Below are positions 23,073-36,576 of a stretch of DNA of 64,000 bases, piece after piece; the stretch's first letter is position 1; each line of letters starts with the position of its first letter. The notes under the pieces were generated by a model, which saw nothing but the letters and a program-made list of their open reading frames with translations, did no database searches and had not been told where the DNA came from. The position numbers were made by a program, and so were the translations under genes. The stretch lies in NCBI GenBank assembly GCA_038049695.1, contig CP142456.1:22540501-22604500 (forward strand). The letters run 5' to 3'. The DNA is from Cinnamomum chago. Its lineage: Eukaryota > Streptophyta > Magnoliopsida > Laurales > Lauraceae.

Positions 23073-26000
23073 ATTGGTATCAGAGCGGGTTACTCCATTT
23101 TAGGGCTTAACAACCCGGAGTTGATCCTTGCTAGATTTGAACCCTAGTGTTGTGATTTATTGCATATCTTTTTAAAAATTTCCACTATGTTTGAAATTGT
23201 TATTTCCCCTAGCTTCATTGCACCACTCTAAGACTTTTTCAAGTTATATCTTTAAGAGTTGGTGAGTCCTCAAAGTGATCTCTCAAGGACATCCTTTTCA
23301 AGACCTTAGGTGAATCTTCATTGGTACACATTTAGACTAACCTTAAGTCCTTGATCCCCCTAGACCAACCTATTCTTTATAGTTATATCTATTTGTTGGT
23401 CATAGTACATTTGCATTTTGTTTCTTTATAGTCACATCGCTTAAAATGCAATGTTTCTTTGTGATCATTTGATTTTGTCTTTATGAACTTTTAAAGTTAC
23501 ATCTCATGGTTTTCAAAATCCTTTGATTGCAATATTTTCATGATGGATTTGCATTTTGTTCATATAGTTATATCTCTTGTAGTGCATATCTATTCATGAT
23601 CAATTGATTGTGATTACAAATGCTTTCATAGCTAGTTTTTTCATGATCAATTGATGTTGGAAAATCATTTGATGATTGTCATAGTTAGATCCTTTTTGTA
23701 AATCAAATGATTTGAATCTATTTAAGTTTTCCATTGATTTTCAAGTCATATCTCATTGTATGGAAAATTTGTGAGTGTCTATTGTTTTACAATTTGAAAT
23801 TTTACAATAGTACACTTCTTGTTTTTCAAAATCACTTGTTCATAATTCTATAAATGATTCTTTATTGGAATTTCAAATATTGAAGTGATTTGAGAAACTT
23901 TGGAAAATGTTCTAAGCTTTATTGTTTGTATTTATAGAAGCACTTTCCTTAAATTTATTTCCTTGTGCTTAACTATGATTATATCATTTGGAAGGAAATA
24001 ATTTTGACAAACAATTTGCATCTTTGCTCTTTTAGTTACATTCTTTTTATGCAAATTGATTTTGATGTCTTACATTGCTTGGTTGGATATGGTTTCATTG
24101 ATTTGCATGTTTGTGCCTAACTTGGTATATTTTTTCATTAATGCAAATTGATGATTGTTTATGTGCTTTATAGTAAAATCTTGTATTTGAGCTTTTTAAG
24201 TACATTTGTGATTTAGTGTGCTAAGTTCATTTGGTGTAAACCTCATATCCTTTTCCATTGCATTGTAATCTTAGTACATTTGCTAAGAGTGGAGATGTTA
24301 CATGATAGATTGATTCCTTTAACTTCATACCTTCTTGTGCTTAAATAGTTATATTCTTTTTTTATGATTGGTATGAGTTAGATCTTGAGTGTTGATTAAT
24401 CCTCTCTATGCAAATGTCAAATCGTTCTATGTATGGTTGTGTTATTCATTATATTTGTAGAAACCATACTAGAACTAAAATCCATCCTCTATGCTTTCTA
24501 GTCATATTTTTTTTTGATGGTTATGATGTTGATTCATGTATTTTCTCTAAGTGATGTCATCCTTGTACATGTTTCAACTTCATAGTGGTGATCTTAATCA
24601 TATGAAACTCTTTGAGATCCATTCCTCGTATTTCTATATGTTTGATGGATATCTTAGTTGTTGAATTCATATGATTTAGTCACTTTGAAAATTGCATGCA
24701 TTACCAAGTAATATCCTTTTGCATTGCAATTTACCTTGTTCATCATTTTGCTCTATAGTCATATCTTTAAAAGTGATGAATATGCATTTATGATGCTTGA
24801 TGGAATTTTGTGTTTGTCACATTCTTGCTCTTTATCATGTTGTCAAATTCAATTGATTTTAATTGGTATAATTTTCAATTGATTTGATTTCTTGTGAATG
24901 TGATAGACCATGTGTACATTGGTTTGAACTTGATAATTATATGTTTTCATTCCATGTCACATTCCATTAGCATCATAATTTTCATGTTTGCCTCCTCCCT
25001 TGCTCTTATAGGTAAATCTCATTACCACCATGTTTATGTGTTCATAATATTGGTTGGTTAATTGTTGAGGTAGGCTTCGTGTTTGAATTTCATTTCACTC
25101 ATTCTTGGACATTAATAGTCATATTTATTGATTGAATGAGATGATTTCAAAACCTTCATAGCATATGATTTTCATAGTTAAATTATTTGATGCTATGATT
25201 AATAAACCCCATTTCATCATGGATAGCTCTAATTTGGATTTTTCCTAATAGGTATATTTTTAAATCCATTTTAGAGTGATTGCTTTAATAGACTTATCTT
25301 TGAATCTCAATTGGTATTCTTTGTTTTTCCAATTGGTATCCATGATTGCTTTTCTCATTAGACCTTGCTTTCTTTTGGTAATTTGATCATATTGAGCTTT
25401 ATAGTTAAATGAATCTAATCCTTTCCTTGAAGTTGACCCTCATTTGGTTAAACCATCTACTTCTTGAACCAAATAGTTATATCTTGTCAAAAGTTTGACA
25501 AAAGAAGAGAACGGATTGAGGGGGAGTGTAAACCTTCATAGGAAGTATTAGTTTTGATCAAATTGACCCTTGGATTGCCTTTGGACCCTTAGAGACTTCC
25601 ACCATACATGATAGCCTGTTATAAATTTCATTTTCGATTTCTTTTGTCAACAGGTGCTACTAAAGGTATTTTCCTTATTTCATGTGTGTAGGTACCTTTG
25701 CAATTTAATGTCAAAGGGGGAGAGAGCATTCAAGTTCTCAAAAGGGTGAAGAGAATGTCCAAGCTTCCTAAGGGGAGGTTTTGTATGATCTTCTACAAGG
25801 GGAGAGAATACATACCTTGCCAAAGGGAGAGAGAGAGGCATGGTCAAAGGGGGAGAGCAATTAGAAGAAAGAAAGCTTTGGAGCTAAAGGAGATGCTTGG
25901 ATAAAGAAAGAAAGAAGAAAGAAAGCTTAAAGAATGATCAAGTTCCAAGCATCAAGAAGAATGAAGAAAAAGACCCAAAGCCCAAGCTAAGAGAAGGAGC

Positions 26001-26102
26001 ATCCAAGAAGATTTCAAGACTTGTCTAGCTGAGGGGGAGCTGAAGACTTAGTGTGTAAATCCAGTGGTGAGTGTGTTGCCATCAAATTGCAAAGGGGGAG
26101 AT
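23073..26102 (+). mobile_element. Internal domain 5 of array (non-coding)
   Basis: Primer-binding site 23075-23086, terminal polypurine tract 26091-26101. Variant states GAAATTTTAC and TTTTGACAAAC match internal domain 3, but its 3' end reads ATTGCAAAGG, so the match to domain 3 stops inside this unit. No gene. Confidence 0.9.
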
Positions 26103-28308
26103 TGTTAGGGATTTTGTAGATTGCAATTTGATGGATGCATAATCATTCTAGCATCATTTGATTCACACACATATGCATTGATTTTAGAAATCTTGAAATC
26201 TTGTTTTTAAACATGCATTTTTTTTTAGAGTTGTAAAAGTATTGATTTATGCATGATTTATTTTTATATCTTGGATGCATTTGTTTTAGAAAAGAGTTTT
26301 TAGAAATCAAGCAAGCCTATGTTTTAAATCTTTCAAATCTTTTTAGGCTTTTTATGTTCATGTTTTAAAAACCCTTAGAACGTTTTAAAACATGTTTTTC
26401 AAGCTTGATTTAGTGGCCAAAAAGTTCCCACAGAAAATACCTTCAATATACAATTTTTGGGAATTTTGGTCCCAGGGGGTCGACCAGCAGTGTGGCCGGT
26501 CGAGGTCGACTGGGTCATTGTACACCAACGGCCAGAAATATGACCGTTGTGTGTACCCGGTCGACCGGGCCCTGTCATGGGGTCGACCGGGTGGCTAGCC
26601 GTTGGGATTTTTTTTCTATAAATATGAGTTCTTTCCTTTGCCAAAAGTTGGGAATTTTTAAGACCCTCCTTGAGGGGTTTTGAGGCATATCAAAGGGAAA
26701 TGAACTAAGGGATGAAGGGGATCATTAGGAAAGCTAAAGCTTGGATTAATGAAGTTAAATCACCAAGTAGGCTCTACTTTCCTTAATCATATGTTTTCAT
26801 GCTTTGTTTTATTTTTGGTAAATCATTTGTAGCATGGTAAACTATGTTGTGTTGTATCCTTAACATGTTTTATGTTTTGAATTGATTTATTGTTTTGGAT
26901 ACATCATCATTGATTAAATCCAAGTAGTACTTTATCTTTGGTAAATCAAAGTAAATCATGTTAATGAAAGAACCTTTGAAATTATATGTAACATGATTCC
27001 TATACTTGGTTGAATCTATAGTTGTTGTTTTTCAACATAAGAAAATCACTTTCAAAACTATCTTATGTTTTGGATTCAACTTCTTTACAAATCATATGTT
27101 TTCATGTTTTGTTTTATCTTTGATAAATCTTTAGTAGCATGTTAACCTATGATGTGTTGTATCCTTAGCATGTTTTATATTTTGAATTGATCTATTGTTT
27201 TGGATGCATCATCATTGATTCAACCCAAGTAGTACTTTATCCTTGGTAAATCTAAGTAGATCATGTTAATGGAAACATCTTTGAAATTAGATGTAACATG
27301 ATCCATATACTTGGTTGAATCTTTGGTTGTTGTTTTCCATCATAAGAAAATCTTTTTCAAATATATCTTATGTTTTGGATTCAACATGTTTACAAATCAT
27401 ATGTAACTTTGTTTTAAAGTTTCACAACTTGCCTTGCATTGATTGGTATATCATATTCAAGTTGTATTTATAATTACATATGATTTGTCCCCTAATTTCA
27501 ATCAAATCTATTTTTATGTTTTATGAGCTACATTGTTGATTTGATTGACATCCCTATGCATCACATGTTTAGAGCTAATTAATTTCATACAACTTGTGAA
27601 TCTTTGACATCATTAACAAGTTGTTACTTTTAACATGTGACTTGCATTCTATCCACAATCATAAATGTTTTTATGAGCTAAAACTTTCAAAAGCCTTAGG
27701 CACACATTTATGAGCTTTCTTTTTAAAAAAAAATGATTGAGGACATCATACACACATCATGAGCATACATCTTCGCATTCATTTAGTGTGTGTGTGTGTG
27801 TGAGTTTGTTTTACACTTCCATATCCGCCTATTTAAGAGGCATTGTAATGAGCTTAATTGAATCTCCATCAAGTGTATTATAGACACTAATTAGTGAGAT
27901 AACCAACCTTTGGTTGAAGAGGTTATTGCTTAGCCTATAAAAGCATAATGTAAAGGTTATTGCTAAGCCTTGAAAAGTATATTGTAAAGGTTATTGCTTA
28001 GTCTTGAAAAACATATTGTAAAGGTTATTGCTTAGCCTATTGAAAAGCATAAATAGTGGAAATCCGGTGGGGTGTTGGATCACAAGCCGGTAGTGGATGT
28101 AGGCATTGAGGCCGAACCACTATAAATCCTTGTGTGATGGTGCTTGCTTTGTGGTGATTGTTTTCATTAAGCTTCCGCATTTTATTTGATAATCATCACT
28201 TATGACTAGTTTAATTTAAAGAAGTTAAAATTTATCTTAATTGGTCATAATTGGAGCTCACCCTATTCACCCCCCCCCCCCTCTAGGGTTCGGATCCCCG
28301 GACTTACA
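26103..28308 (+). repeat. LTR 6 of array
   Basis: 2,206 bp; (GT)8; TATA box 26617-26624. Private G-to-A change at 26954 (GTAAATC instead of GTAGATC). Inner-LTR haplotype. Confidence 0.92.
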
Positions 28309-31300
28309 ATTGGTATCAGAGCGGGTTACTCCATTTTAGGGCTTAACAACCCGGAGTTGATCCTTGCTAGATTTGAACCCTAGTGTTGTGATTTATTGCA
28401 TATCTTTTTAAAAATTTCCACTATGTTTGAAATTGTTATTTCCCCTAGCTTCATTGCACCACTCTAAGACTTTTTCAAGTTATATCTTTAAGAGTTGGTG
28501 AGTCCTCAAAGTGATCTCTCAAGGACATCCTTTTCAAGACCTTAGGTGAATCTTCATTGGTACACATTTAGACTAACCTTAAGTCCTTGATCCCCCTAGA
28601 CCAACCTATTCTTTATAGTTATATCTATTTGTTGGTCATAGTACATTTGCATTTTGTTTCTTTATAGTCACATCGCTTAAAATGCAATGTTTCTTTGTGA
28701 TCATTTGATTTTGTCTTTATGAACTTTTAAAGTTACATCTCATGGTTTTCAAAATCCTTTGATTGCAATATTTTCATGATGGATTTGCATTTTGTTCATA
28801 TAGTTATATCTCTTGTAGTGCATATCTATTCATGATCAATTGATTGTGATTACAAATGCTTTCATAGCTAGTTTTTTCATGATCAATTGATGTTGGAAAA
28901 TCATTTGATGATTGTCATAGTTAGATCCTTTTTGTAAATCAAATGATTTGAATCTATTTAAGTTTTCCATTGATTTTCAAGTCATATCTCATTGTATGGA
29001 AAATTTGTGAGTGTCTATTGTTTTACAATTTGAAAATTTACAATAGTACACTTCTTGTTTTTCAAAATCACTTGTTCATAATTCTATAAATGATTCTTTA
29101 TTGGAATTTCAAATATTGAAGTGATTTGAGAAACTTTGGAAAATGTTCTAAGCTTTATTGTTTGTATTTATAGAAGCACTTTCCTTAAATTTATTTCCTT
29201 GTGCTTAACTATGATTATATCATTTGGAAGGAAATAATTTTTACAAACAATTTGCATCTTTGCTCTTTTAGTTACATTCTTTTTATGCAAATTGATTTTG
29301 ATGTCTTACATTGCTTGGTTGGATATGGTTTCATTGATTTGCATGTTTGTGCCTAACTTGGTATATTTTTTCATTAATGCAAATTGATGATTGTTTATGT
29401 GCTTTATAGTAAAATCTTGTATTTGAGCTTTTTAAGTACATTTGTGATTTAGTGTGCTAAGTTCATTTGGTGTAAACCTCATATCCTTTTCCATTGCATT
29501 GTAATCTTAGTACATTTGCTAAGAGTGGAGATGTTACATGATAGATTGATTCCTTTAACTTCATACCTTCTTGTGCTTAAATAGTTATATTCTTTTTTTA
29601 TGATTGGTATGAGTTAGATCTTGAGTGTTGATTAATCCTCTCTATGCAAATGTCAAATCGTTCTATGTATGGTTGTGTTATTCATTATATTTGTAGAAAC
29701 CATACTAGAACTAAAATCCATCCTCTATGCTTTCTAGTCATATTTTTTTTTGATGGTTATGATGTTGATTCATGTATTTTCTCTAAGTGATGTCATCCTT
29801 GTACATGTTTCAACTTCATAGTGGTGATCTTAATCATATGAAACTCTTTGAGATCCATTCCTCGTATTTCTATATGTTTGATGGATATCTTAGTTGTTGA
29901 ATTCATATGATTTAGTCACTTTGAAAATTGCATGCATTACCAAGTAATATCCTTTTGCATTGCAATTTACCTTGTTCATCATTTTGCTCTATAGTCATAT
30001 CTTTAAAAGTGATGAATATGCATTTATGATGCTTGATGGAATTTTGTGTTTGTCACATTCTTGCTCTTTATCATGTTGTCAAATTCAATTGATTTTAATT
30101 GGTATAATTTTCAATTGATTTGATTTCTTGTGAATGTGATAGACCATGTGTACATTGGTTTGAACTTGATAATTATATGTTTTCATTCCATGTCACATTC
30201 CATTAGCATCATAATTTTCATGTTTGCCTCCTCCCTTGCTCTTATAGGTAAATCTCATTACCACCATGTTTATGTGTTCATAATATTGGTTGGTTAATTG
30301 TTGAGGTAGGCTTCGTGTTTGAATTTCATTTCACTCATTCTTGGACATTAATAGTCATATTTATTGATTGAATGAGATGATTTCAAAACCTTCATAGCAT
30401 ATGATTTTCATAGTTAAATTATTTGATGCTATGATTAATAAACCCCATTTCATCATGGATAGCTCTAATTTGGATTTTTCCTAATAGGTATATTTTTAAA
30501 TCCATTTTAGAGTGATTGCTTTAATAGACTTATCTTTGAATCTCAATTGGTATTCTTTGTTTTTCCAATTGGTATCCATGATTGCTTTTCTCATTAGACC
30601 TTGCTTTCTTTTGGTAATTTGATCATATTGAGCTTTATAGTTAAATGAATCTAATCCTTTCCTTGAAGTTGACCCTCATTTGGTTAAACCATCTACTTCT
30701 TGAACCAAATAGTTATATCTTGTCAAAAGTTTGACAAAAGAAGAGAACGGATTGAGGGGGAGTGTAAACCTTCATAGGAAGTATTAGTTTTGATCAAATT
30801 GACCCTTGGATTGCCTTTGGACCCTTAGAGACTTCCACCATACATGATAGCCTGTTATAAATTTCATTTTCGATTTCTTTTGTCAACAGGTGCTACTAAA
30901 GGTATTTTCCTTATTTCATGTGTGTAGGTACCTTTGCAATTTAATGTCAAAGGGGGAGAGAGCATTCAAGTTCTCAAAAGGGTGAAGAGAATGTCCAAGC
31001 TTCCTAAGGGGAGGTTTTGTATGATCTTCTACAAGGGGAGAGAATACATACCTTGCCAAAGGGAGAGAGAGAGGCATGGTCAAAGGGGGAGAGCAATTAG
31101 AAGAAAGAAAGCTTTGGAGCTAAAGGAGATGCTTGGATAAAGAAAGAAAGAAGAAAGAAAGCTTAAAGAATGATCAAGTTCCAAGCATCAAGAAGAATGA
31201 AGAAAAAGACCCAAAGCCCAAGCTAAGAGAAGGAGCATCCAAGAAGATTTCAAGACTTGTCTAGCTGAGGGGGAGCTGAAGACTTAGTGTGTAAATCCAG

Positions 31301-31338
31301 TGGTGAGTGTGTTGCCATCAAATTGCAAAGGGGGAGAT
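28309..31338 (+). mobile_element. Internal domain 6 of array (non-coding)
   Basis: Primer-binding site 28311-28322, terminal polypurine tract 31327-31337. Variant states: GAAAATTTAC, TTTTTACAAAC, ATTGCAAAGG. No gene. Confidence 0.9.
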
Positions 31339-33546
31339 TGTTAGGGATTTTGTAGATTGCAATTTGATGGATGCATAATCATTCTAGCATCATTTGATTC
31401 ACACACATATGCATTGATTTTAGAAATCTTGAAATCTTGTTTTTAAACATGCATTTTTTTTTAGAGTTGTAAAAGTATTGATTTATGCATGATTTATTTT
31501 TATATCTTGGATGCATTTGTTTTAGAAAAGAGTTTTTAGAAATCAAGCAAGCCTATGTTTTAAATCTTTCAAATCTTTTTAGGCTTTTTATGTTCATGTT
31601 TTAAAAACCCTTAGAACGTTTTAAAACATGTTTTTCAAGCTTGATTTAGTGGCCAAAAAGTTCCCACAGAAAATACCTTCAATATACAATTTTTGGGAAT
31701 TTTGGTCCCAGGGGGTCGACCAGCAGTGTGGCCGGTCGAGGTCGACTGGGTCATTGTACACCAACGGCCAGAAATATGACCGTTGTGTGTACCCGGTCGA
31801 CCGGGCCCTGTCATGGGGTCGACCGGGTGGCTAGCCGTTGGGATTTTTTTTCTATAAATATGAGTTCTTTCCTTTGCCAAAAGTTGGGAATTTTTAAGAC
31901 CCTCCTTGAGGGGTTTTGAGGCATATCAAAGGGAAATGAACTAAGGGATGAAGGGGATCATTAGGAAAGCTAAAGCTTGGATTAATGAAGTTAAATCACC
32001 AAGTAGGCTCTACTTTCCTTAATCATATGTTTTCATGCTTTGTTTTATTTTTGGTAAATCATTTGTAGCATGGTAAACTATGTTGTGTTGTATCCTTAAC
32101 ATGTTTTATGTTTTGAATTGATTTATTGTTTTGGATACATCATCATTGATTAAATCCAAGTAGTACTTTATCTTTGGTAAATCAAAGTAGATCATGTTAA
32201 TGAAAGAACCTTTGAAATTATATGTAACATGATTCCTATACTTGGTTGAATCTATAGTTGTTGTTTTTCAACATAAGAAAATCACTTTCAAAACTATCTT
32301 ATGTTTTGGATTCAACTTCTTTACAAATCATATGTTTTCATGTTTTGTTTTATCTTTGATAAATCTTTAGTAGCATGTTAACCTATGATGTGTTGTATCC
32401 TTAGCATGTTTTATATTTTGAATTGATCTATTGTTTTGGATGCATCATCATTGATTCAACCCAAGTAGTACTTTATCCTTGGTAAATCTAAGTAGATCAT
32501 GTTAATGGAAACATCTTTGAAATTAGATGTAACATGATCCATATACTTGGTTGAATCTTTGGTTGTTGTTTTCCATCATAAGAAAATCTTTTTCAAATAT
32601 ATCTTATGTTTTGGATTCAACATGTTTACAAATCATATGTAACTTTGTTTTAAAGTTTCACAACTTGCCTTGCATTGATTGGTATATCATATTCAAGTTG
32701 TATTTATAATTACATATGATTTGTCCCCTAATTTCAATCAAATCTATTTTTATGTTTTATGAGCTACATTGTTGATTTGATTGACATCCCTATGCATCAC
32801 ATGTTTAGAGCTAATTAATTTCATACAACTTGTGAATCTTTGACATCATTAACAAGTTGTTACTTTTAACATGTGACTTGCATTCTATCCACAATCATAA
32901 ATGTTTTTATGAGCTAAAACTTTCAAAAGCCTTAGGCACACATTTATGAGCTTTCTTTTTAAAAAAAAATGATTGAGGACATCATACACACATCATGAGC
33001 ATACATCTTCGCATTCATTTAGTGTGTGTGTGTGTGTGTGAGTTTGTTTTACACTTCCATATCCGCCTATTTAAGAGGCATTGTAATGAGCTTAATTGAA
33101 TCTCCATCAAGTGTATTATAGACACTAATTAGTGAGATAACCAACCTTTGGTTGAAGAGGTTATTGCTTAGCCTATAAAAGCATAATGTAAAGGTTATTG
33201 CTAAGCCTTGAAAAGTATATTGTAAAGGTTATTGCTTAGTCTTGAAAAACATATTGTAAAGGTTATTGCTTAGCCTATTGAAAAGCATAAATAGTGGAAA
33301 TCCGGTGGGGTGTTGGATCACAAGCCGGTAGTGGATGTAGGCATTGAGGCCGAACCACTATAAATCCTTGTGTGATGGTGCTTGCTTTGTGGTGATTGTT
33401 TTCATTAAGCTTCCGCATTTTATTTGATAATCATCACTTATGACTAGTTTAATTTAAAGAAGTTAAAATTTATCTTAATTGGTCATAATTGGAGCTCACC
33501 CTATTCACCCCCCCCCCCCTCTAGGGTTCGGATCCCCGGACTTACA
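31339..33546 (+). repeat. LTR 7 of array
   Basis: 2,208 bp; (GT)9, C12; TATA box 31853-31860. Inner-LTR haplotype. Confidence 0.92.
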
Positions 33547-36500
33547 ATTGGTATCAGAGCGGGTTACTCCATTTTAGGGCTTAACAACCCGGAGTTGATC
33601 CTTGCTAGATTTGAACCCTAGTGTTGTGATTTATTGCATATCTTTTTAAAAATTTCCACTATGTTTGAAATTGTTATTTCCCCTAGCTTCATTGCACCAC
33701 TCTAAGACTTTTTCAAGTTATATCTTTAAGAGTTGGTGAGTCCTCAAAGTGATCTCTCAAGGACATCCTTTTCAAGACCTTAGGTGAATCTTCATTGGTA
33801 CACATTTAGACTAACCTTAAGTCCTTGATCCCCCTAGACCAACCTATTCTTTATAGTTATATCTATTTGTTGGTCATAGTACATTTGCATTTTGTTTCTT
33901 TATAGTCACATCGCTTAAAATGCAATGTTTCTTTGTGATCATTTGATTTTGTCTTTATGAACTTTTAAAGTTACATCTCATGGTTTTCAAAATCCTTTGA
34001 TTGCAATATTTTCATGATGGATTTGCATTTTGTTCATATAGTTATATCTCTTGTAGTGCATATCTATTCATGATCAATTGATTGTGATTACAAATGCTTT
34101 CATAGCTAGTTTTTTCATGATCAATTGATGTTGGAAAATCATTTGATGATTGTCATAGTTAGATCCTTTTTGTAAATCAAATGATTTGAATCTATTTAAG
34201 TTTTCCATTGATTTTCAAGTCATATCTCATTGTATGGAAAATTTGTGAGTGTCTATTGTTTTACAATTTGAAAATTTACAATAGTACACTTCTTGTTTTT
34301 CAAAATCACTTGTTCATAATTCTATAAATGATTCTTTATTGGAATTTCAAATATTGAAGTGATTTGAGAAACTTTGGAAAATGTTCTAAGCTTTATTGTT
34401 TGTATTTATAGAAGCACTTTCCTTAAATTTATTTCCTTGTGCTTAACTATGATTATATCATTTGGAAGGAAATAATTTTGACAAACAATTTGCATCTTTG
34501 CTCTTTTAGTTACATTCTTTTTATGCAAATTGATTTTGATGTCTTACATTGCTTGGTTGGATATGGTTTCATTGATTTGCATGTTTGTGCCTAACTTGGT
34601 ATATTTTTTCATTAATGCAAATTGATGATTGTTTATGTGCTTTATAGTAAAATCTTGTATTTGAGCTTTTTAAGTACATTTGTGATTTAGTGTGCTAAGT
34701 TCATTTGGTGTAAACCTCATATCCTTTTCCATTGCATTGTAATCTTAGTACATTTGCTAAGAGTGGAGATGTTACATGATAGATTGATTCCTTTAACTTC
34801 ATACCTTCTTGTGCTTAAATAGTTATATTCTTTTTTTATGATTGGTATGAGTTAGATCTTGAGTGTTGATTAATCCTCTCTATGCAAATGTCAAATCGTT
34901 CTATGTATGGTTGTGTTATTCATTATATTTGTAGAAACCATACTAGAACTAAAATCCATCCTCTATGCTTTCTAGTCATATTTTTTTTTGATGGTTATGA
35001 TGTTGATTCATGTATTTTCTCTAAGTGATGTCATCCTTGTACATGTTTCAACTTCATAGTGGTGATCTTAATCATATGAAACTCTTTGAGATCCATTCCT
35101 CGTATTTCTATATGTTTGATGGATATCTTAGTTGTTGAATTCATATGATTTAGTCACTTTGAAAATTGCATGCATTACCAAGTAATATCCTTTTGCATTG
35201 CAATTTACCTTGTTCATCATTTTGCTCTATAGTCATATCTTTAAAAGTGATGAATATGCATTTATGATGCTTGATGGAATTTTGTGTTTGTCACATTCTT
35301 GCTCTTTATCATGTTGTCAAATTCAATTGATTTTAATTGGTATAATTTTCAATTGATTTGATTTCTTGTGAATGTGATAGACCATGTGTACATTGGTTTG
35401 AACTTGATAATTATATGTTTTCATTCCATGTCACATTCCATTAGCATCATAATTTTCATGTTTGCCTCCTCCCTTGCTCTTATAGGTAAATCTCATTACC
35501 ACCATGTTTATGTGTTCATAATATTGGTTGGTTAATTGTTGAGGTAGGCTTCGTGTTTGAATTTCATTTCACTCATTCTTGGACATTAATAGTCATATTT
35601 ATTGATTGAATGAGATGATTTCAAAACCTTCATAGCATATGATTTTCATAGTTAAATTATTTGATGCTATGATTAATAAACCCCATTTCATCATGGATAG
35701 CTCTAATTTGGATTTTTCCTAATAGGTATATTTTTAAATCCATTTTAGAGTGATTGCTTTAATAGACTTATCTTTGAATCTCAATTGGTATTCTTTGTTT
35801 TTCCAATTGGTATCCATGATTGCTTTTCTCATTAGACCTTGCTTTCTTTTGGTAATTTGATCATATTGAGCTTTATAGTTAAATGAATCTAATCCTTTCC
35901 TTGAAGTTGACCCTCATTTGGTTAAACCATCTACTTCTTGAACCAAATAGTTATATCTTGTCAAAAGTTTGACAAAAGAAGAGAACGGATTGAGGGGGAG
36001 TGTAAACCTTCATAGGAAGTATTAGTTTTGATCAAATTGACCCTTGGATTGCCTTTGGACCCTTAGAGACTTCCACCATACATGATAGCCTGTTATAAAT
36101 TTCATTTTCGATTTCTTTTGTCAACAGGTGCTACTAAAGGTATTTTCCTTATTTCATGTGTGTAGGTACCTTTGCAATTTAATGTCAAAGGGGGAGAGAG
36201 CATTCAAGTTCTCAAAAGGGTGAAGAGAATGTCCAAGCTTCCTAAGGGGAGGTTTTGTATGATCTTCTACAAGGGGAGAGAATACATACCTTGCCAAAGG
36301 GAGAGAGAGAGGCATGGTCAAAGGGGGAGAGCAATTAGAAGAAAGAAAGCTTTGGAGCTAAAGGAGATGCTTGGATAAAGAAAGAAAGAAGAAAGAAAGC
36401 TTAAAGAATGATCAAGTTCCAAGCATCAAGAAGAATGAAGAAAAAGACCCAAAGCCCAAGCTAAGAGAAGGAGCATCCAAGAAGATTTCAAGACTTGTCT

Positions 36501-36576
36501 AGCTGAGGGGGAGCTGAAGACTTAGTGTGTAAATCCAGTGGTGAGTGTGTTGCCATCAAATTGCAAAGGGGGAGAT
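33547..36576 (+). mobile_element. Internal domain 7 of array (non-coding)
   Basis: Primer-binding site 33549-33560, terminal polypurine tract 36565-36575. Variant states: GAAAATTTAC, TTTTGACAAAC, ATTGCAAAGG, the same as internal domain 8. No gene. Confidence 0.9.
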
